A DNA stretch of 64,000 nt from Drosophila persimilis (taxonomy: Eukaryota > Arthropoda > Insecta > Diptera > Drosophilidae). The stretch lies in contig NW_020825317.1 of the NCBI RefSeq assembly GCF_003286085.1, forward strand, positions 3,658,001-3,722,000, read 5' to 3'. This document shows positions 1 through 13,500 of the stretch, piece after piece. The position numbers and the translations under genes were made by a program. The notes below the pieces were generated by a model that was not told the DNA's origin, made no database searches, and saw only the letters and a program-made list of their open reading frames with translations. The stretch's first letter is position 1. Each line of letters starts with the position of its first letter.

Positions 1-172
1 CCGCAATGGTCACGCGCTTTCCAGCACTGGCGATTGAGTTGTTATGCAACACTGCCCTTTTCTGGAGTTCGGAAAACATATCTAAATACTCGTAGACCGT
101 AGAAACTGTTGTCAGCCGTGTAATGTTGTTAAATTTAGTCAGTACTACAGCAGAGAGCCACATTTGAGACAT
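1..172 (-). CDS. Partial open frame running off the left edge (unrecognised)
   Basis: On the minus strand an ATG at 172 opens 57 codons with no stop to the window edge. The peptide contains MSQMWLSAVVLTKFNNITRL, VYEYLDMFSELQKRAVLHNN and SIASAGKRVTIA. An in-frame TAA lies five codons upstream of the ATG. The composition looks protein-like, but the run is short and I recognise no family. It could be the start of a gene nested in the Fas2 intron, or a transposase remnant. Confidence 0.25.
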   Translation of the reverse strand, partial: MSQMWLSAVVLTKFNNITRLTTVSTVYEYLDMFSELQKRAVLHNNSIASAGKRVTIA

Positions 173-1193
173 AATATCTTCTGTACGTTAGTTCCCGATA
201 AATCGCAGTCCATCGAGGGTATTCTTGTTGTTGCTTAAGCAAGTGAGACGGGGTTGGTTATTGAATCCTTATTGATTGGAGCAGCATTCAGTATCATTTA
301 TCTCTGATGGTGGTTTGATTTGTGGATCCACAGACCCCCACCATCTGTGCCCTGTGCGACTCTCCTTCGAGTGCTTCCTGCCGCCTCTTTAGGCACTAGA
401 AGCTACTACAGGATTCCTTGCAGTGTAGCGCCACAAGTATTGATCTCCTTTCAGTCTGGCAGACCTCTCTCAAGCGTTCCCTTTGATCTCTCACTTCGTC
501 GTGTTTCTCTGGTTCTCTCTTGAGAGTAAATTTAGGCTGCTCTCGATATGCGATTGAAGTCTATTTTTGGACGCGGCTCAGGTCTTGGGGCACACGCCAC
601 TTGTGCACGCCCCACGCTCGGATGGGGGGGAGAGAGAGGAAGTGGCAGAGGGAGGCTGGACAATATTTGCCCGTAAGCGTAAGCTGTTTTTTGTTTTTTT
701 TTTGTCGCCGGAGCGGGAACTATTTTGCAGTCATAATTCAAAAACTAACTTTTCGGGCGGGTAGAAGAGGGTGGGTGGTAGGGCGTGGCCATGGCCGTGG
801 GCGTGCCTGGGATTACATAAATCAACAATTTTTTGGTCTGGCCAAAGCAAAAAAAAAACCAACCAAACGAAACGAAACGAAACGAAAGAGCTACCCAACT
901 TTTAAGCAAACAAATATTAATTTTAACTTTTGCCGCGGCTCGCTCCTTCTCTCACTCGCCCTCCCTCTGCCTGTCTCTGGCAATAAACGCAGGAAAAGGC
1001 GGGAAAATAAAAGGCACTTGCTGCATTTAAAGCTTTAAAAGTGGGTAAGGGCTGGGAAGAGAGTGTTAATTTTTCCAGCCATTGGCCTTTTAATGTGCAG
1101 TTTTTAATTGTTTTTCAACAATATTTTCTGTGCGCGCCATGAATTAATTGCAGTGGGATGCTCAGGGAAAGAATATGACCAGCAGTTGGCCCA

Positions 1194-1198
<5 letters not shown>

Positions 1199-1224
<26 letters not shown>
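1199..1224. repeat. CA microsatellite
   Basis: This is an uninterrupted CA run. Similar CA/TG runs lie at 5525-5552, 8325-8340, 8920-8940, 10776-10809, 22259-22283 and 29399-29434, all in Fas2 introns. Confidence 0.95.
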
Positions 1225-3938
1225 GCGACGACAGCTTCTTCACCGTCGCGCCATCGTTTGATAATGGTCGGCAGTAATCGGTGTTTCACCGATGCGCAAA
1301 AAGGATGCCAATGGAACAGTGCACTGTTGCACCAGTGCACCACTGCAGTGGTGGCAGTGTTTCGGGGCAGTGTTTGCCTTTGGCTTTGAAAGATCTCCGA
1401 AGAAGCTAAGTCCCTGATCTTTCACGCATCTCGCCGTTCTCCAGAGCCCGGCTCAAAGGCGGCCCTCTCTCCGTTTTCTCTGTTCTCACGGTTTCCACTG
1501 CGAATGTCAAAGTTTACCGTCGCGACGGTGAAAAATAGCTCCAGTGGTTATCGTGTAGTGCGCGGTCTCTCTTTTCTCTGCTCTCTTTTGAGCGTTCCTC
1601 TGAGCCTCGCGATAATTCTTAACCGCTTGTTTATTTATGCGGCGTCCGGAAGAGCAGCACGCACACACGAACACACACGAACACACCCGCACAAAACAGT
1701 CCTCGGGGGTCCAGGAAAAGAGAGGGAGGGAGAGAGAGGTGGGCAGGGGAGGGGGACGAAGGATGAGCTCAAAAGAGGTAGAAAGATAATGTGTGCACAT
1801 GTGTGTGTGCGCGTCTGTGCGTGTGTGCGCCAGTGCCTTTATTTATGCAACATGCATTTAAAATAAAATAAATATAAATTAAGCATAAGGCGCCAGCACC
1901 GCCAGAGAAGAGCCAGCGCGCCGCTGAATGCCCTTTCATTTTTCAGAAGAAAGAGAATGCGAGGCGAACGACAGATAAAGACGGACAGGAAGAGTAATGG
2001 CAATAGAGAGAGTGAGGAAGAGTAATGGCGAAAGAAAGGCAGAGACAGAGACAGAGAGAGAGAACGAGTAATGGCTACAAAGATAAAGGGGGAAAAAGTG
2101 AGCAAGAAGTGATCGTAAAGGTGATTCCTATTCGATACTGAGACACCAGATGCGTCGGCCTTGACACGCGCTTAAACATTCGATAAATAATCGACTGGAA
2201 ATGTGTTTAATCGACAAGCAAACAGCGTGAAGGAACATTCCGAAGTGAGCAAAATGAAGGACACACGCGTTTCGGTGTCCCCCGGGGAACACACCTCAAA
2301 GGCCGCGTCTTTTCTGAATAGATTCCATCTTCGCTTTCGAAGAAGAGCATTTGCCAGTTGCCCCGCCTTGTTTGTGTGGCGGGGCGGGGGGGTGCTTTTT
2401 TATTGCGCGCATTATTCCCACGTTTTTTTCGGGCTCCCGCCTGGGGGTGGGGGTGGGGGTGAGAGCGCGCCATTTTGTTGCCTTGCATTAATTGCAATGC
2501 AAAATAGCAACGTCGCATAAATTTCTCATATTTAATTTCGCCCGAGCCGCGGCAGATGATAGCCATAGACGGAGATGGAGGAGCCAGCCGTGGGTGTAGG
2601 GGTCTGAAGCCCGGGGGCCAGTTTAATGCACTCTCTGTGGCATGCAGCCCCTCTGCCACACCCACACCCACTCCCATTCCCACTGGTATTTGTTTACTAC
2701 GCAGCCCCCCGCCCCACCACTCAGATGTGTGTGTGTGTGGCATCGTTTACATTAAATTATTTATGCACTCGACTGTGCGCTGCGGCACTTGCGGCTTGAC
2801 AAACAAAACAAAAAAAACAACAAAAAACCAAAAAAAACCTTGAAAACAAACGAGCAGAAACGACCGCAGGATACCTGGGACTCCGAGAAAAGGGATCTTG
2901 AAACTAATTTATGTGTGAAAAAATCCTGGGGACACAGGATCACAGAAGTAGATACTGGGCAAAGAGGATGAAGCCAGAACACCAGATAACGACTCCATTC
3001 TAAAGCCGTCATGGTGTCGGGCAAAGTCCAATATACCCATCGCAATGCACAAGCCACGAGAGCACGGCTGCTCCATCGAAGGGAAAGCCTGATCCCAGCC
3101 GGCGGGGCGCTGGTGGTCACGCCCCGGAAAGCCCACCCCTGGGCAGCCCTACACTTTAAGCTCTGGCCAAATGTTGACCGAACCATAAAAATGCTGAACA
3201 AATGTGCGGACATTGGCCATTAAGGTTCTTCTTCGCCGCTTAACTTGAACTTGGCCAAGGACTAAGCCAAGCTCTTGTCTGCCCTCCTGCCTTTCTTTCT
3301 ACTGCCTGCCTGCCGCCTGCCTGCCGCCTGCTGCCTTTCTGCCAAGTCAACTGAGAGAGTGTCCAATAAAATGTCAAAGAAAATGGCCAAAAGGCTTTTA
3401 ATTGTAATGAAAATGAAAATGAAAAGGAAAATGTTGCAGGAGACGGGGGCTCAAACTTTTGCAGTGGATTTAAGTTTAAGGAGCGGCTGTAGCCCCTGCC
3501 ACTCTCCCTGTCTTTTTGGCCATTGTGTGACCCCGTTACAAAGGGGTTTCATGAGCGTTTAATTGTCGGTAATTAGCTAGATGAACAATGGCCAACTTTT
3601 CAGCTGCGAGGAGGATGGAGCTGGGGCTGGGGCTGGGGCTGGTGCTGGAGAAACTTTTGTGAGTAGCTCGACAAAAGCTGTGTAGGTCCCCGAAGGAGAG
3701 AGGAATGCTCTCAAGAAAGAGGAGAAGAGAATATCTACGGGAAGGGAAAATCTGTAGGAGACGTGATTCATGATTGATACAATCAACGATAGACTGATGA
3801 TATGGAAAACTGAAGGGAAAGGCCACAAATCGAAGTATCTTAGATACCGGTAGATAAGGATTTAGATCCTTTAACGACTTAGGTAAGGTTTTCAGAGAGG
3901 AAAATGGTATTGCCCAAGAGCTTTTTTATAATATTCGT

Positions 3939-4031
3939 TTCAATGGAAATTTCCATTGAATTTTCGCTAGCAAAAAAAATTTCTCAGCAAAAATGTCGCT
4001 TAAATTTCAATAGAAATTTCGATTGAAATTT
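3939..4031. repeat. Two adjacent palindromes sharing a GAAATTTC core
   Basis: A perfect 22-bp palindrome (half-site TTCAATGGAAA) spans 3939-3960. A 30-bp imperfect palindrome spans 4002-4031, with perfect 10-bp outer arms AAATTTCAAT / ATTGAAATTT. Both share the pattern CAATnGAAATTTCnATTG. Their function is unknown. Confidence 0.85.
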
Positions 4032-4361
4032 GCTTTTCATTTAATTGACACTCACACAGATGCACAGCCACACATGGGCATAATGAGCGGAGGCGAAAAT
4101 TACAAAGGTCCAACAGTCAGTCTCCCCCCCACCACTGTGGCGCACCGCCGCTCTGCCCCCCGCCTTTGTTCGCGGCAGCGAGGCAATTAAAATTAATTTA
4201 AATTTACTCGCCTGTGCAAATGAGCTGTGGAAAAAAAGGCCACAGCGATGGAGCAGACACTCGCGTAGAAGAAAAACAAAGGCCACCAACCATTTTACAG
4301 TCCCTTTAACGCACACTTTAACACTCTCCCCTTCTCTTGTTCTCTTCTCCTCTATTCGCAG

Positions 4362-4536
4362 AGCTGAGCCACGCGGATCTGGTGCCCAGTCTAGAGATCC
4401 TTCCGATGCAGGAGGTCCAGCGCAAGCCGGTGGGCAAGTCCCTGATCCTCACCTGCCGACCGACAGTGCCGGAGCCAGCCCTGGTAGCCGATCTGCAGTG
4501 GAAGGACAACATGAACAACACCATTCTGCCCAAGCC
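4362..4536 (+). CDS. Fas2: Fas2 coding exon: first half of Ig1
   Basis: The acceptor is TATTCGCAG and the donor is GTAAGT. The exon starts in phase 1 and gives [15 protein letters not shown], then KSLILTC with the first Ig1 cysteine, and ends LPKP in phase 2. It joins exon 11217 in frame. Confidence 0.93.
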
Positions 4537-7500
4537 GTAAGTGTGAAAGCCACCGAAACAAACAGACCAATCATCGCAGCCCGACTGACACATGTGTACA
4601 TTGGTGTGTGGTTTCTTTATTTGGTGTTTTCTGTACACCCCAACGCCCACCACCCACCACCCACCACGGACACTTTTCCCAGTAGAAACCTGCAGGAATG
4701 CACGCAAAACCAGAGGCCAATGGAATGAATACTCGGTTCTTCCAGAAAATAGAAATAGAAATGAATCCATGCCTAGATCATAGGTGGATTATCATTCGCC
4801 GCCATTCCCTTGGCTTAATCTTGGTACGCTCTTTTTGGGTGCATTCAAGTGCAGAGTGCTCCTAAATCCAAACACTGATATATCCGTATACCATATACCC
4901 CGTATTGTATTGTAGGCCCAATTATGATCCACTGTACGATTCCAAGGGGAATAGAAGGAAAGCGTAAGTGAAAGTCGCGACATGCAACAACATTTCATAG
5001 TAAACAGTGCCACAGAGACTGTTAAAAGTAACCTCCCCAGTAACAGTAACAGTAACAGTAACTGCAACCAGTATTCAGTATTCAGTATTCAGAGTAATTG
5101 CAAGAATAAAAACTTCGCAGTAACCAGAGAGAGGCTCGAAGAAATGAACAGAGAACCCAAACCTCTCAAGTCCCATACCCTGGCAGAATGAAAAATGAGC
5201 AAATAAGGCTTCAAAGAGTACAGTACACACCCAAGATTGTAGTCGAATGCATGTATCCTTCCATCGGAAGGCCGTTCTCTGAGGATTCCTCTCCAGTCTA
5301 GAGCATTTTTGATTCTGCAAGGGTATTTTGGACGGCATCTTCGGTGTCTTCTTCCGAAGTCTTCCCCCTCGTAGACCCGCTCCTGCTCTCTTGTTGATGT
5401 TCTTATTTTTTGTGGCATGATTAATTGTTTAACTTTGATTTGATTTGATTTCATTTGTTGTTAACTCATTTTGTAATACGGAGAGAAATGCATTTTCCGT
5501 GGCCATTTGACATCCGACCTTTGCCACACACACACACACACACACACACACATCAATCCCCCGCCTCATATCCTTTGCCATCAGCGATGGTTTGCTCTCC
5601 TCATGCAATTCCATTCAATTAGCTGTTGTACTAACCCCCCTCATCCACTTACGTTTAAGAACTGTGTGACAAATCAATCTTATAGATGGAGATACCCTGC
5701 GGAAAGTCGAGCAGACATTAGAGCCTGAATTTGAGAGTGAGTTCTGGCAGAAGAAAGTACAGAAGAAAGTGTGTATGGAATGAGATTTGCCAGAATTCGA
5801 TTTCTGCCTGAATGTACAGTTGTGGGCGTCACAGAAAGGAGAAATCCGCTGATGAAGTGGACGAACATCAAGTGATATCTTCACACACCTGTCTATCCTA
5901 CTACAGGTACAGTCATCACAAAGAGAACTAAGGCTTGGAGCTGCTTCCGTCAGTGTCCGAGCGAAAAAACTTCCAATCTTCCAATTGCAAAAAATCCCAA
6001 CATTGCCCCAAAAGAAATTACGTAAAATTGCATTCGCTGGCGAAATCAATCAAGGAATCCGAGTGAAAGCTTTTCTTTTTTCTAGGCTCCTGGGAAACAT
6101 ATCAGACAGAAGCCAAGGGAAATGCGCAAGAGGAAACTGCGGTGGAAAATGCGAACGGGAATTCTTGGGCAATATATTCAGATCCGGACTTGCAAAGAAC
6201 GAGTGATGGGAGGTGTGCGTGTGAAAAGCGAAATCGTGTTAATTAATTTGCCTGCCGACTGACCCCGAAATGGGGAGGTGGGGCGGTGGGAGGCGGGCTC
6301 GACACCGGACCCGGCCAATGCTTAGCTCTCAGTCCCTTCTTTCCCCGCTTGAAAAAGGGTGAACCCCCGAGGGGGCAACCACCCCTCGATTGCGTGCCAA
6401 TTAACCTCGTTTTCCTCTTCAGAGGTTCAGAGCTTTAGAGGCTCAGGGGTTCAGGGAAGGAGAAGCAAAACTTGGGCGAGTGCAAATTTTCATGTTTGGC
6501 TTTGGCCCAAAAAACATTTTGTATTATTTTTTGCTCATATTTCCAGCTGGTCAACAGCATTTTTAGGGTTCTGCGAGTGCCACTATTTGCTGTGTGTGTG
6601 GGTATTTCTTTATTTGCTTAGCTTTAATTATCGCTTGCTGGATGGAAATTATGCTGGAAATTCTGGCATCCACATCACATCCCATCAGGCATCAGACACA
6701 CGCACTCGCGCGTTGACTTCGATGGCCAAAAACCAGACACCAGGGACACCATCTCTCTCGCTATGCATATCCCTGGGTCCTGCAGATGATATGTGCTCTG
6801 TGGAGGCGATATGTGCTCTCTCCATTTGGGATACGCTTTTATTTTGGTAGAGTCAGAAATATAAGTAAAGTTCTTTCTCATAGATAACTTTTTCTGGCTT
6901 CAAGTGACGCATATTTCCAGAATTTATCGAAAACTATCGGCAATCCGATAATCGTTGAAGCCATGGTTCTTCTCTTTTCATTATCGTAGAACATACCTCA
7001 GGGATAAGTTTCTTGGGCTTCCAAGAAACGGAATGAAATGTCGTATATTTCGATCAGTAACCCACTTTAGTTCCGATCAAAGTCGGTACACAAAAGCAAC
7101 CCTTGCTTGAGCGATACTTTCGCTGATTTCGTGATTCCCAGGATATGGCCCCTTTCCAGTGCTGCACATACTTTCCTTCTTTTGTTTTTTGGTTTGGGCT
7201 TCTCGCTGACTGTTTTTTTGGGGGAGGCGCCACGCCCCACACACTTCCACACCCACACCCACTCTGGACAGTGCGCACCGTTTTCTGCATTGCATATTTG
7301 CAGGCGCGAAATGTAATTAAGCTGCCAAAAACCCAACGGGGTTTCGACAGAAGGGGGTGCGTCAGAGGCGTTGTTTTTGCCCCCTCCTCGAGTTAATTAA
7401 AACGATTAAGTTCGGCATAGTTCTGCGGCCGTGCATTGTCCGCATTTTTGGGGGCTTTTTGCCGCCGCCGCCGCCGCTGCTGCTTTGTGGGGACTGGCAT

Positions 7501-10500
7501 TTGGGGGCTTGCCTCCAGCTGCAAGCATGGCAGTAGATCAGGGCTTTGAATTGTGCCAGTAATTTGTGGAGTGGCATGCATTATGAAGGTTGGTGGGAGT
7601 GAAGTGGAGATTCATTAGTTTGGATTAGATTTCGGTGAAACTGGACTAGGCAGAGTCCCTCCCAAAAGATTAAGAGGTGGATCCCTGCTAGGGCATTCCC
7701 TTGGGATAAGACAGACTTCAGCAGAGGAGAGACAGCTGATCTGTTGATTGCAAGATCGCTCTGTGGATTGTGAGCGTGTGGAAGCCGTTGTCCGTGTCAG
7801 CAGAACAGAGGGCATAGCAGACGACAGATAAATGTCGAAGATTGTGGCAGATGCAGGAGTATGTTACTATGAATGCAGGGAAATCCCTGCAGCAGACTCG
7901 CGGCTCCTTGAATCACGGCTGCTGCTCCCTGGTGGCTCATTCCAGGATTCAATAACAGCGACAATCGCAGTCGAAACAACGACAAAAGCGCCATCTTGAT
8001 GCGCATCTAACGGCCAAAAGAAATGCAATAAAAAAAGGAGAGTCCCCGAGGCGCCAATAGGATTTTATAAAAAGAGGGAGGGAGATGGTGTGTGCGAGCG
8101 AGAGGCATGATGCTTGTGTGACAGAGACAACCACAATGATGTACCCAAGAGACAATCAAGCACAAGCAAAATAAAGAAAGGAAAGTTTTTTATTTTCACG
8201 TATGCGTAACGTCTCTTTCCCACTCTGCCTCTGCCTCTGCCTCTGTCCCTGTCCCTGTCTCACTCTCTCTCTTATTTTGTTGGTTGTTCTTGTTGCGGTT
8301 CTTTTTTTGCCCTTCTCTTTTGTTTGTGTGTGTGTGTGTGTTGTGTTTATGTGTGTGCACTGCTTGGCGCAATATTAAAAATCCGAACGCAAATATGCAG
8401 CGAAATTTTTTCTGCACAATGTCTTCTTCCGCTTCGAACCGCATTTCCAACCACTCCCCCACTCCCCATCTCCGCCCCTTTCTTATCGCCAACGCTGTCG
8501 CTGCGTTTTTTCCCAGTGCACGCTGATACCCTGTCAGCGAAGAAAATGCTTTTGCAAGGGATCGAAAAATAGTGCAGATTGCTGAGGCGAGTGGGTGGAG
8601 AAACTGGTTTTAGTGGACTCTCATGAGCTAAAGCCGTCGAAAATACTATAAATTTTGAGTTTTTTAGCCTAATCGACCGATGGGCGGCACTGGACAACGC
8701 GTGATACATATTTGAGGTACCTTCCTTTGGGCTTTCTTTTTGCAGAAAGAGGAGGAGCGCATTCTAAGTACAGGGTATCCCTCCGTCGAGACTCCATTCG
8801 GAGTCAAACCAGTTGTTGGCTCTCCGACAACTTTTGTTAGCATAATTTTCGGGGCGCAGGCAACGCCGACGTTTTCTATGCACCGCACACGCACATCTGT
8901 GCCTCTGTGTTTGCACGATTGTGTGTGTGTGTGTGTGTGGGTGTGTTTGTAAGGCAAACAAATACGCCGCATGCCATACGTATTTTTTTGGTCGGAATTT
9001 TTCTGGCAACAATTGGGCGAAACGCAAATCGAACGCAGGTTGTGCCTCCACTCCGTATATTCCACTCGGCATTCCGGATACCATATTCCAGTGCCGTAGC
9101 CGTAGCCGTACCCGTACTCCCCCGCACACACACATACACACAAATGCAAACAAACACAAAAATGTATTCGTTCAATATATAAAACCAATTACATTCGTAA
9201 AAACAAAAGTAGAGGGAAAAATAGTAGAAGGAAAAGCTGAAGAAGGGGGTGGCACGGGGCAGAGGCTGGCAGGAGGCTGATGTTGATGATGACGACGACT
9301 GTCAAAAAATTGAAATCCGCAAAGGGACGGGCGACTGGATGGAAGGATATTTTGGCGGAGGCGGTGCGAGGCGGAGGAACGTGCGTTGACTTTACGTTTA
9401 TTCCATGGATTGCAATCCATTCGCAATATGTACACTTCCTCCTACAGGCTTTCCCCTGCCTTCTGCATTCTGCCGCCTGTACCCCTCTCAAGTCGGAAAG
9501 TTATTTTCGAAATCTCTGCTTCATCTGGAGGCCGAATCCTTCTGTCTTTTTCATACCCTGGATGAAGGACTCAAGCAGGAATTATTTATGATCACATTGC
9601 AATGCACTGCCACCTCCAGAGGTTTCCAAACAATGACCGATGGGCGCTTCCGCATAACACAAAACACATTTAAACCCAGGCAGCCACCAGTCTCGATTAG
9701 TATCGATCCTTAGGACTACGGCATACGATGCCTGTTCAACAATGGTCGATCGCTAAGATCGCTTCTTTAGCTGCAAAAGCATGGACCTCTAATGGAAGAT
9801 CTTTCTACAGCGATGGGCGCCACTGCATAAGGCGCCTCTTCTGTGGTGATTCTTCTGTTATTCTATCCGCGATTAGGGCTGTTTGGGGATAACTTTATCA
9901 TCTGCAAAATTTTGTTTCTCCAAGGGTATCGTCCATTTCAATGCCTAGCCTTCCTATTCCTTCTACTTCTTATTTCTGCTGCTGCTGCTGCTGCTGTGTA
10001 CATTTGCTATCGTTGCGTTCATTTCCGTTTCCGTTTCAGTTCTCGTTTTTGTTTTGCCCACTCTCATAATAATCATAATAATAACGGCTCCCTCTCCCTC
10101 TGCCTTTCTACTCTTCCTCTATGCATATTTAGTTTCGGGGGAGCCCCATGGAAACTTTTTTAATTAATTAGTACGTGAGCTGCTCAATGGGCAGGCACCA
10201 AGAGCAGTTCGAGAGAGTCGGGGGTTCGTTCCATGTTCCATGTTCCATGCTCCATGCTCCATGTTCGTTTCTGCCATAATTTGTTGGCTTTGTGCGATTT
10301 ACTGTACACAAATTCGTGCACAAATCGCATGGAAATGAAAGGCAGAGGCGTGAAATTTTCCACATGGCCAGCAGTCCTGGCAAAGTTTCCAGTTTTATAA
10401 AGCCATCAAAATTTAACTCGCAGAATCGGCTATGAAAAGGATTTCCGACATGCTTGTAAAGCTGTCAGGAGCGAAAGCTCCAACAGGATCATAGACCCGG

Positions 10501-13500
10501 TCGATAACTTTCCTTTGATTTTTGGATAGATTCGAAACAATAATCGTTAAGCGGTATCGGAACAGTTGGGAAGCGGTTATGCCATTAAAAGAGAAATATA
10601 ATTGAATTCGGAATAATAGAAATGCATAGACTGAAAAAACCAGAATCACCCAATTACTTGGATTATACTATTGCCTGATGCTTGCAACAAAGGAGTTCCG
10701 TGCCATGCACACACACAGAAAAGCAGAGCGAAAAGCCACGAGTCCCCGAGTGCCGGTGACCTCATGCTTGCGGCATACACACACACACACACTCACACAC
10801 ACACACACAAACACAATGAAAAGCCAACGGAATTTTCCCATTTAGCTGGCAAATTTGGTGGAAAATGCGAGAAAATATACATATTTACATTCGTATGGCG
10901 AAAAAGGGAAACGTGGAACGGGTAACGGGAAATGGAAAAAATGCGTAGCACATTTGTGTGGGGAAAAGGCATGCAAATTGAGAAGAAAGGAGAACTAACA
11001 CGCAGTCATCCAGCCCCACAGCCCCACAGCCACACAGCAATCGTTATAATCATTGTGCATAAAAATAATAATTTTGTTCCCCCCACCTTAAGCATATACT
11101 TATACTCGTGCTCTTCTACCATTTAAAGTGCATATTGTTCTGTTACTAATACACTCTGAAATGTAAGATCCCCAAAAAAAAGCTCATCCGTTTCTCCCCC
11201 ATCCACCTATCCACAGAACGGGACGGAACCAGCCACCGATGTACACGGAGACGCTGCCCGGCGAGAGCCTCGCTTTGATGATTTCCTCGCTGACGGTGGA
11301 GATGGGCGGCAAGTACTACTGCACTGCGTCCTATGCAAATACAGAAATTCTCGAGACGAGCGTCACAATTACAACTTATGGTGAGTCCTTCTTCTCTTCT
11401 CTTCTGTTCTCTTCTCTTCGCTTTCCTTCCTTCTTCTTTTCTCCCTTCCACACGGAATACCTCTCTTCTCTCAAGCAAACGATAATGATGATTCGCATTC
11501 GCTTTCTCATTATCATTATCATTATCGTTATCGTTATCATTATCATTACTATGAGTGTTATTGTCCTTTGTGTTTTTTTGTTGCTGTTCCGTTTTAATGG
11601 TAAGTATTTTGAATGGTGGTACTGTACTGTACTGTAGGGCGGTACTGTACTTCAGTCAAATGTAATTTTCAATTTCAATCAATGAGCAGCCTGAGGCTGT
11701 CAGGGGAAGTACAGTAGTGTGAGGAAGAGTCTTAAAAGAAAAAGAGCATAGCTTTCTCTGTCAAGCACTGATCGCAGCTATGGAACGGGACTGTACCATG
11801 AAATGCTCCTTGCATTTCTCAACACTGGAACAGAGAACAAAGAGCAGCAGAGTCTGTCAGAATAAGTACAGTTTAGAGGAAGATTTCAAGAGCAGAATCT
11901 TTGAAGAATAATGTGACGAAATCTCTGACCAACACTGATCGTAGCAACTCGTAGCTGACTGTAAATGACAGCATTTATCTGGATACTGGATCAAAACGAA
12001 AAACTGTCTGCTGCCATCGAGAACCCCAGGATCCCAGGTAGAACCCGACCGATGTGCACTGCCGCATGACACATGTAATAGTATTTCTATACACACCAAT
12101 AAGGGACATCTATTTTAATATATTATAATCTGTGATCGCCCAATGGAAACGTTTAATAAAGTAGCAAATACTTTTCCTTGACCTCCGCTAATATCTGATT
12201 GAAGAACGGCGCTTAGTAGTCCCCGGCGTGAAAGAACTTTGTCATTACTTTGCTACTGGCTGTTGTCATGCTTGACTTGTCACCATTTTGATTGGCGAAC
12301 CCGCCTGGTTACTGGAACTGAGAGTAATCGCCGTTCAACGTGATTCCTCCTCAGTGCCTGCCACACGATTCATTTATCTTGTTAGCAATTTGTGTCCCCA
12401 GCACACGGTTCCAGCTAGAGCAGCCACTTTGAAGTACAGTGTGCAGTCCAGTGCAGTGCAGTGCGGAGCAATTGCGGCATTGCCAGCAGTAAGAAATTAC
12501 AGTTTCGCTTGGATTTCATTACAAGATAGAAGAGAGGGAGAGGAGTGCAACAGACATGTATAAAACAAAATGGATGCGTCCAGCACAAAGCAATCGAGCA
12601 GCCATCCTCACAGACACACGCACACACACACACACCCAGAAAAGAAGGCAACAACACGTCTCCCCATAAGCAGGACACGACACGCACACACCTTCTTCCA
12701 GAGCGAGCCATAGAATCCCCCTTTTGGGAAGAACGGAATGGATAGTCGAGTGCACATAAACGGCGGCACTGCCGTGCTCTACCGTGCGCGCTCCAGCTCG
12801 AAAAACTTTTACGAGATTGATTTTTCTAAGCAATTTAAAGTTCGTTCTCATTGCACACGGTACAAACCACGGCTCCCCGCTCCTGTGGAACCACTTTGTC
12901 TGTTCGTGATATGTGAGGAACTGCTGCCGCTGCCTCTGCCTCTGCCGAACCCCACGTCCTGTCCTGTTATTTCCTGGCAAACCTCACATTGAGCTGCGGA
13001 CCAGTACCAGGTTGTTGCTGCGCTTGAAATGAAATCAAATATTTTGCTTCGTAACAATTTGTGCCTGATATGGGCACTCCATTCCTGCCACCATCCTCCT
13101 TTCCACACTTTTCCCAATCTCCCCTCTTCACACTCTCCACTTCGATGTCGCAGTCGAGTACGGCCTTTTGTTTGATTTTGGGTTTGTCCTCTGGTTGAAT
13201 GACGGGGTATATCTGTGGGCACCATTGACACCAGTGTTGACAAATGCCAAGGCACACAATACGTGGTATAGCCCAAGAGAATGAGGTGTGCAGGTAGCGC
13301 TGTAAAATTTGTAAAAGCTCCGAAATCCGTTCCCATAGCTTGAATCAGCTTTCGGGGCCCATGGTACAGTTCCAGTCTGCTATTATGGTTGCTATCAGTG
13401 TTGGTTAACGAATGCTAACGACTGCACAACCAGTGTGGGTCATTCTGTTTGATCTACTGTTGTCAAAGGAAGGATATGGGTGGTATGTGATAATTTGAAA

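Larger units (their letters stand above)
1..4361 (+). other. Fas2: Fas2 upstream intron
   Basis: Apart from the partial minus-strand frame at the left edge, no coding signal is supported here. The stretch holds A/T-rich DNA, a CA microsatellite at 1199-1224, GAAAC repeats near 867-890, a GGGGCT repeat near 3621-3645 and two palindromes at 3939-4031. Confidence 0.7.

Noticed and set aside
2207..2743. A 178-codon minus-strand open frame in the Fas2 intron
   Set aside because: It is driven by low-complexity G-rich and CA-rich DNA on the other strand. It has no splice or domain signal, and other frames over the same bases are equally open.
10205..10280. Tandem CATGTTC/CATGCTC heptamers, considered as a CRISPR-like or binding-site array
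   Set aside because: This is a eukaryotic simple repeat with no spacers; likely replication slippage.
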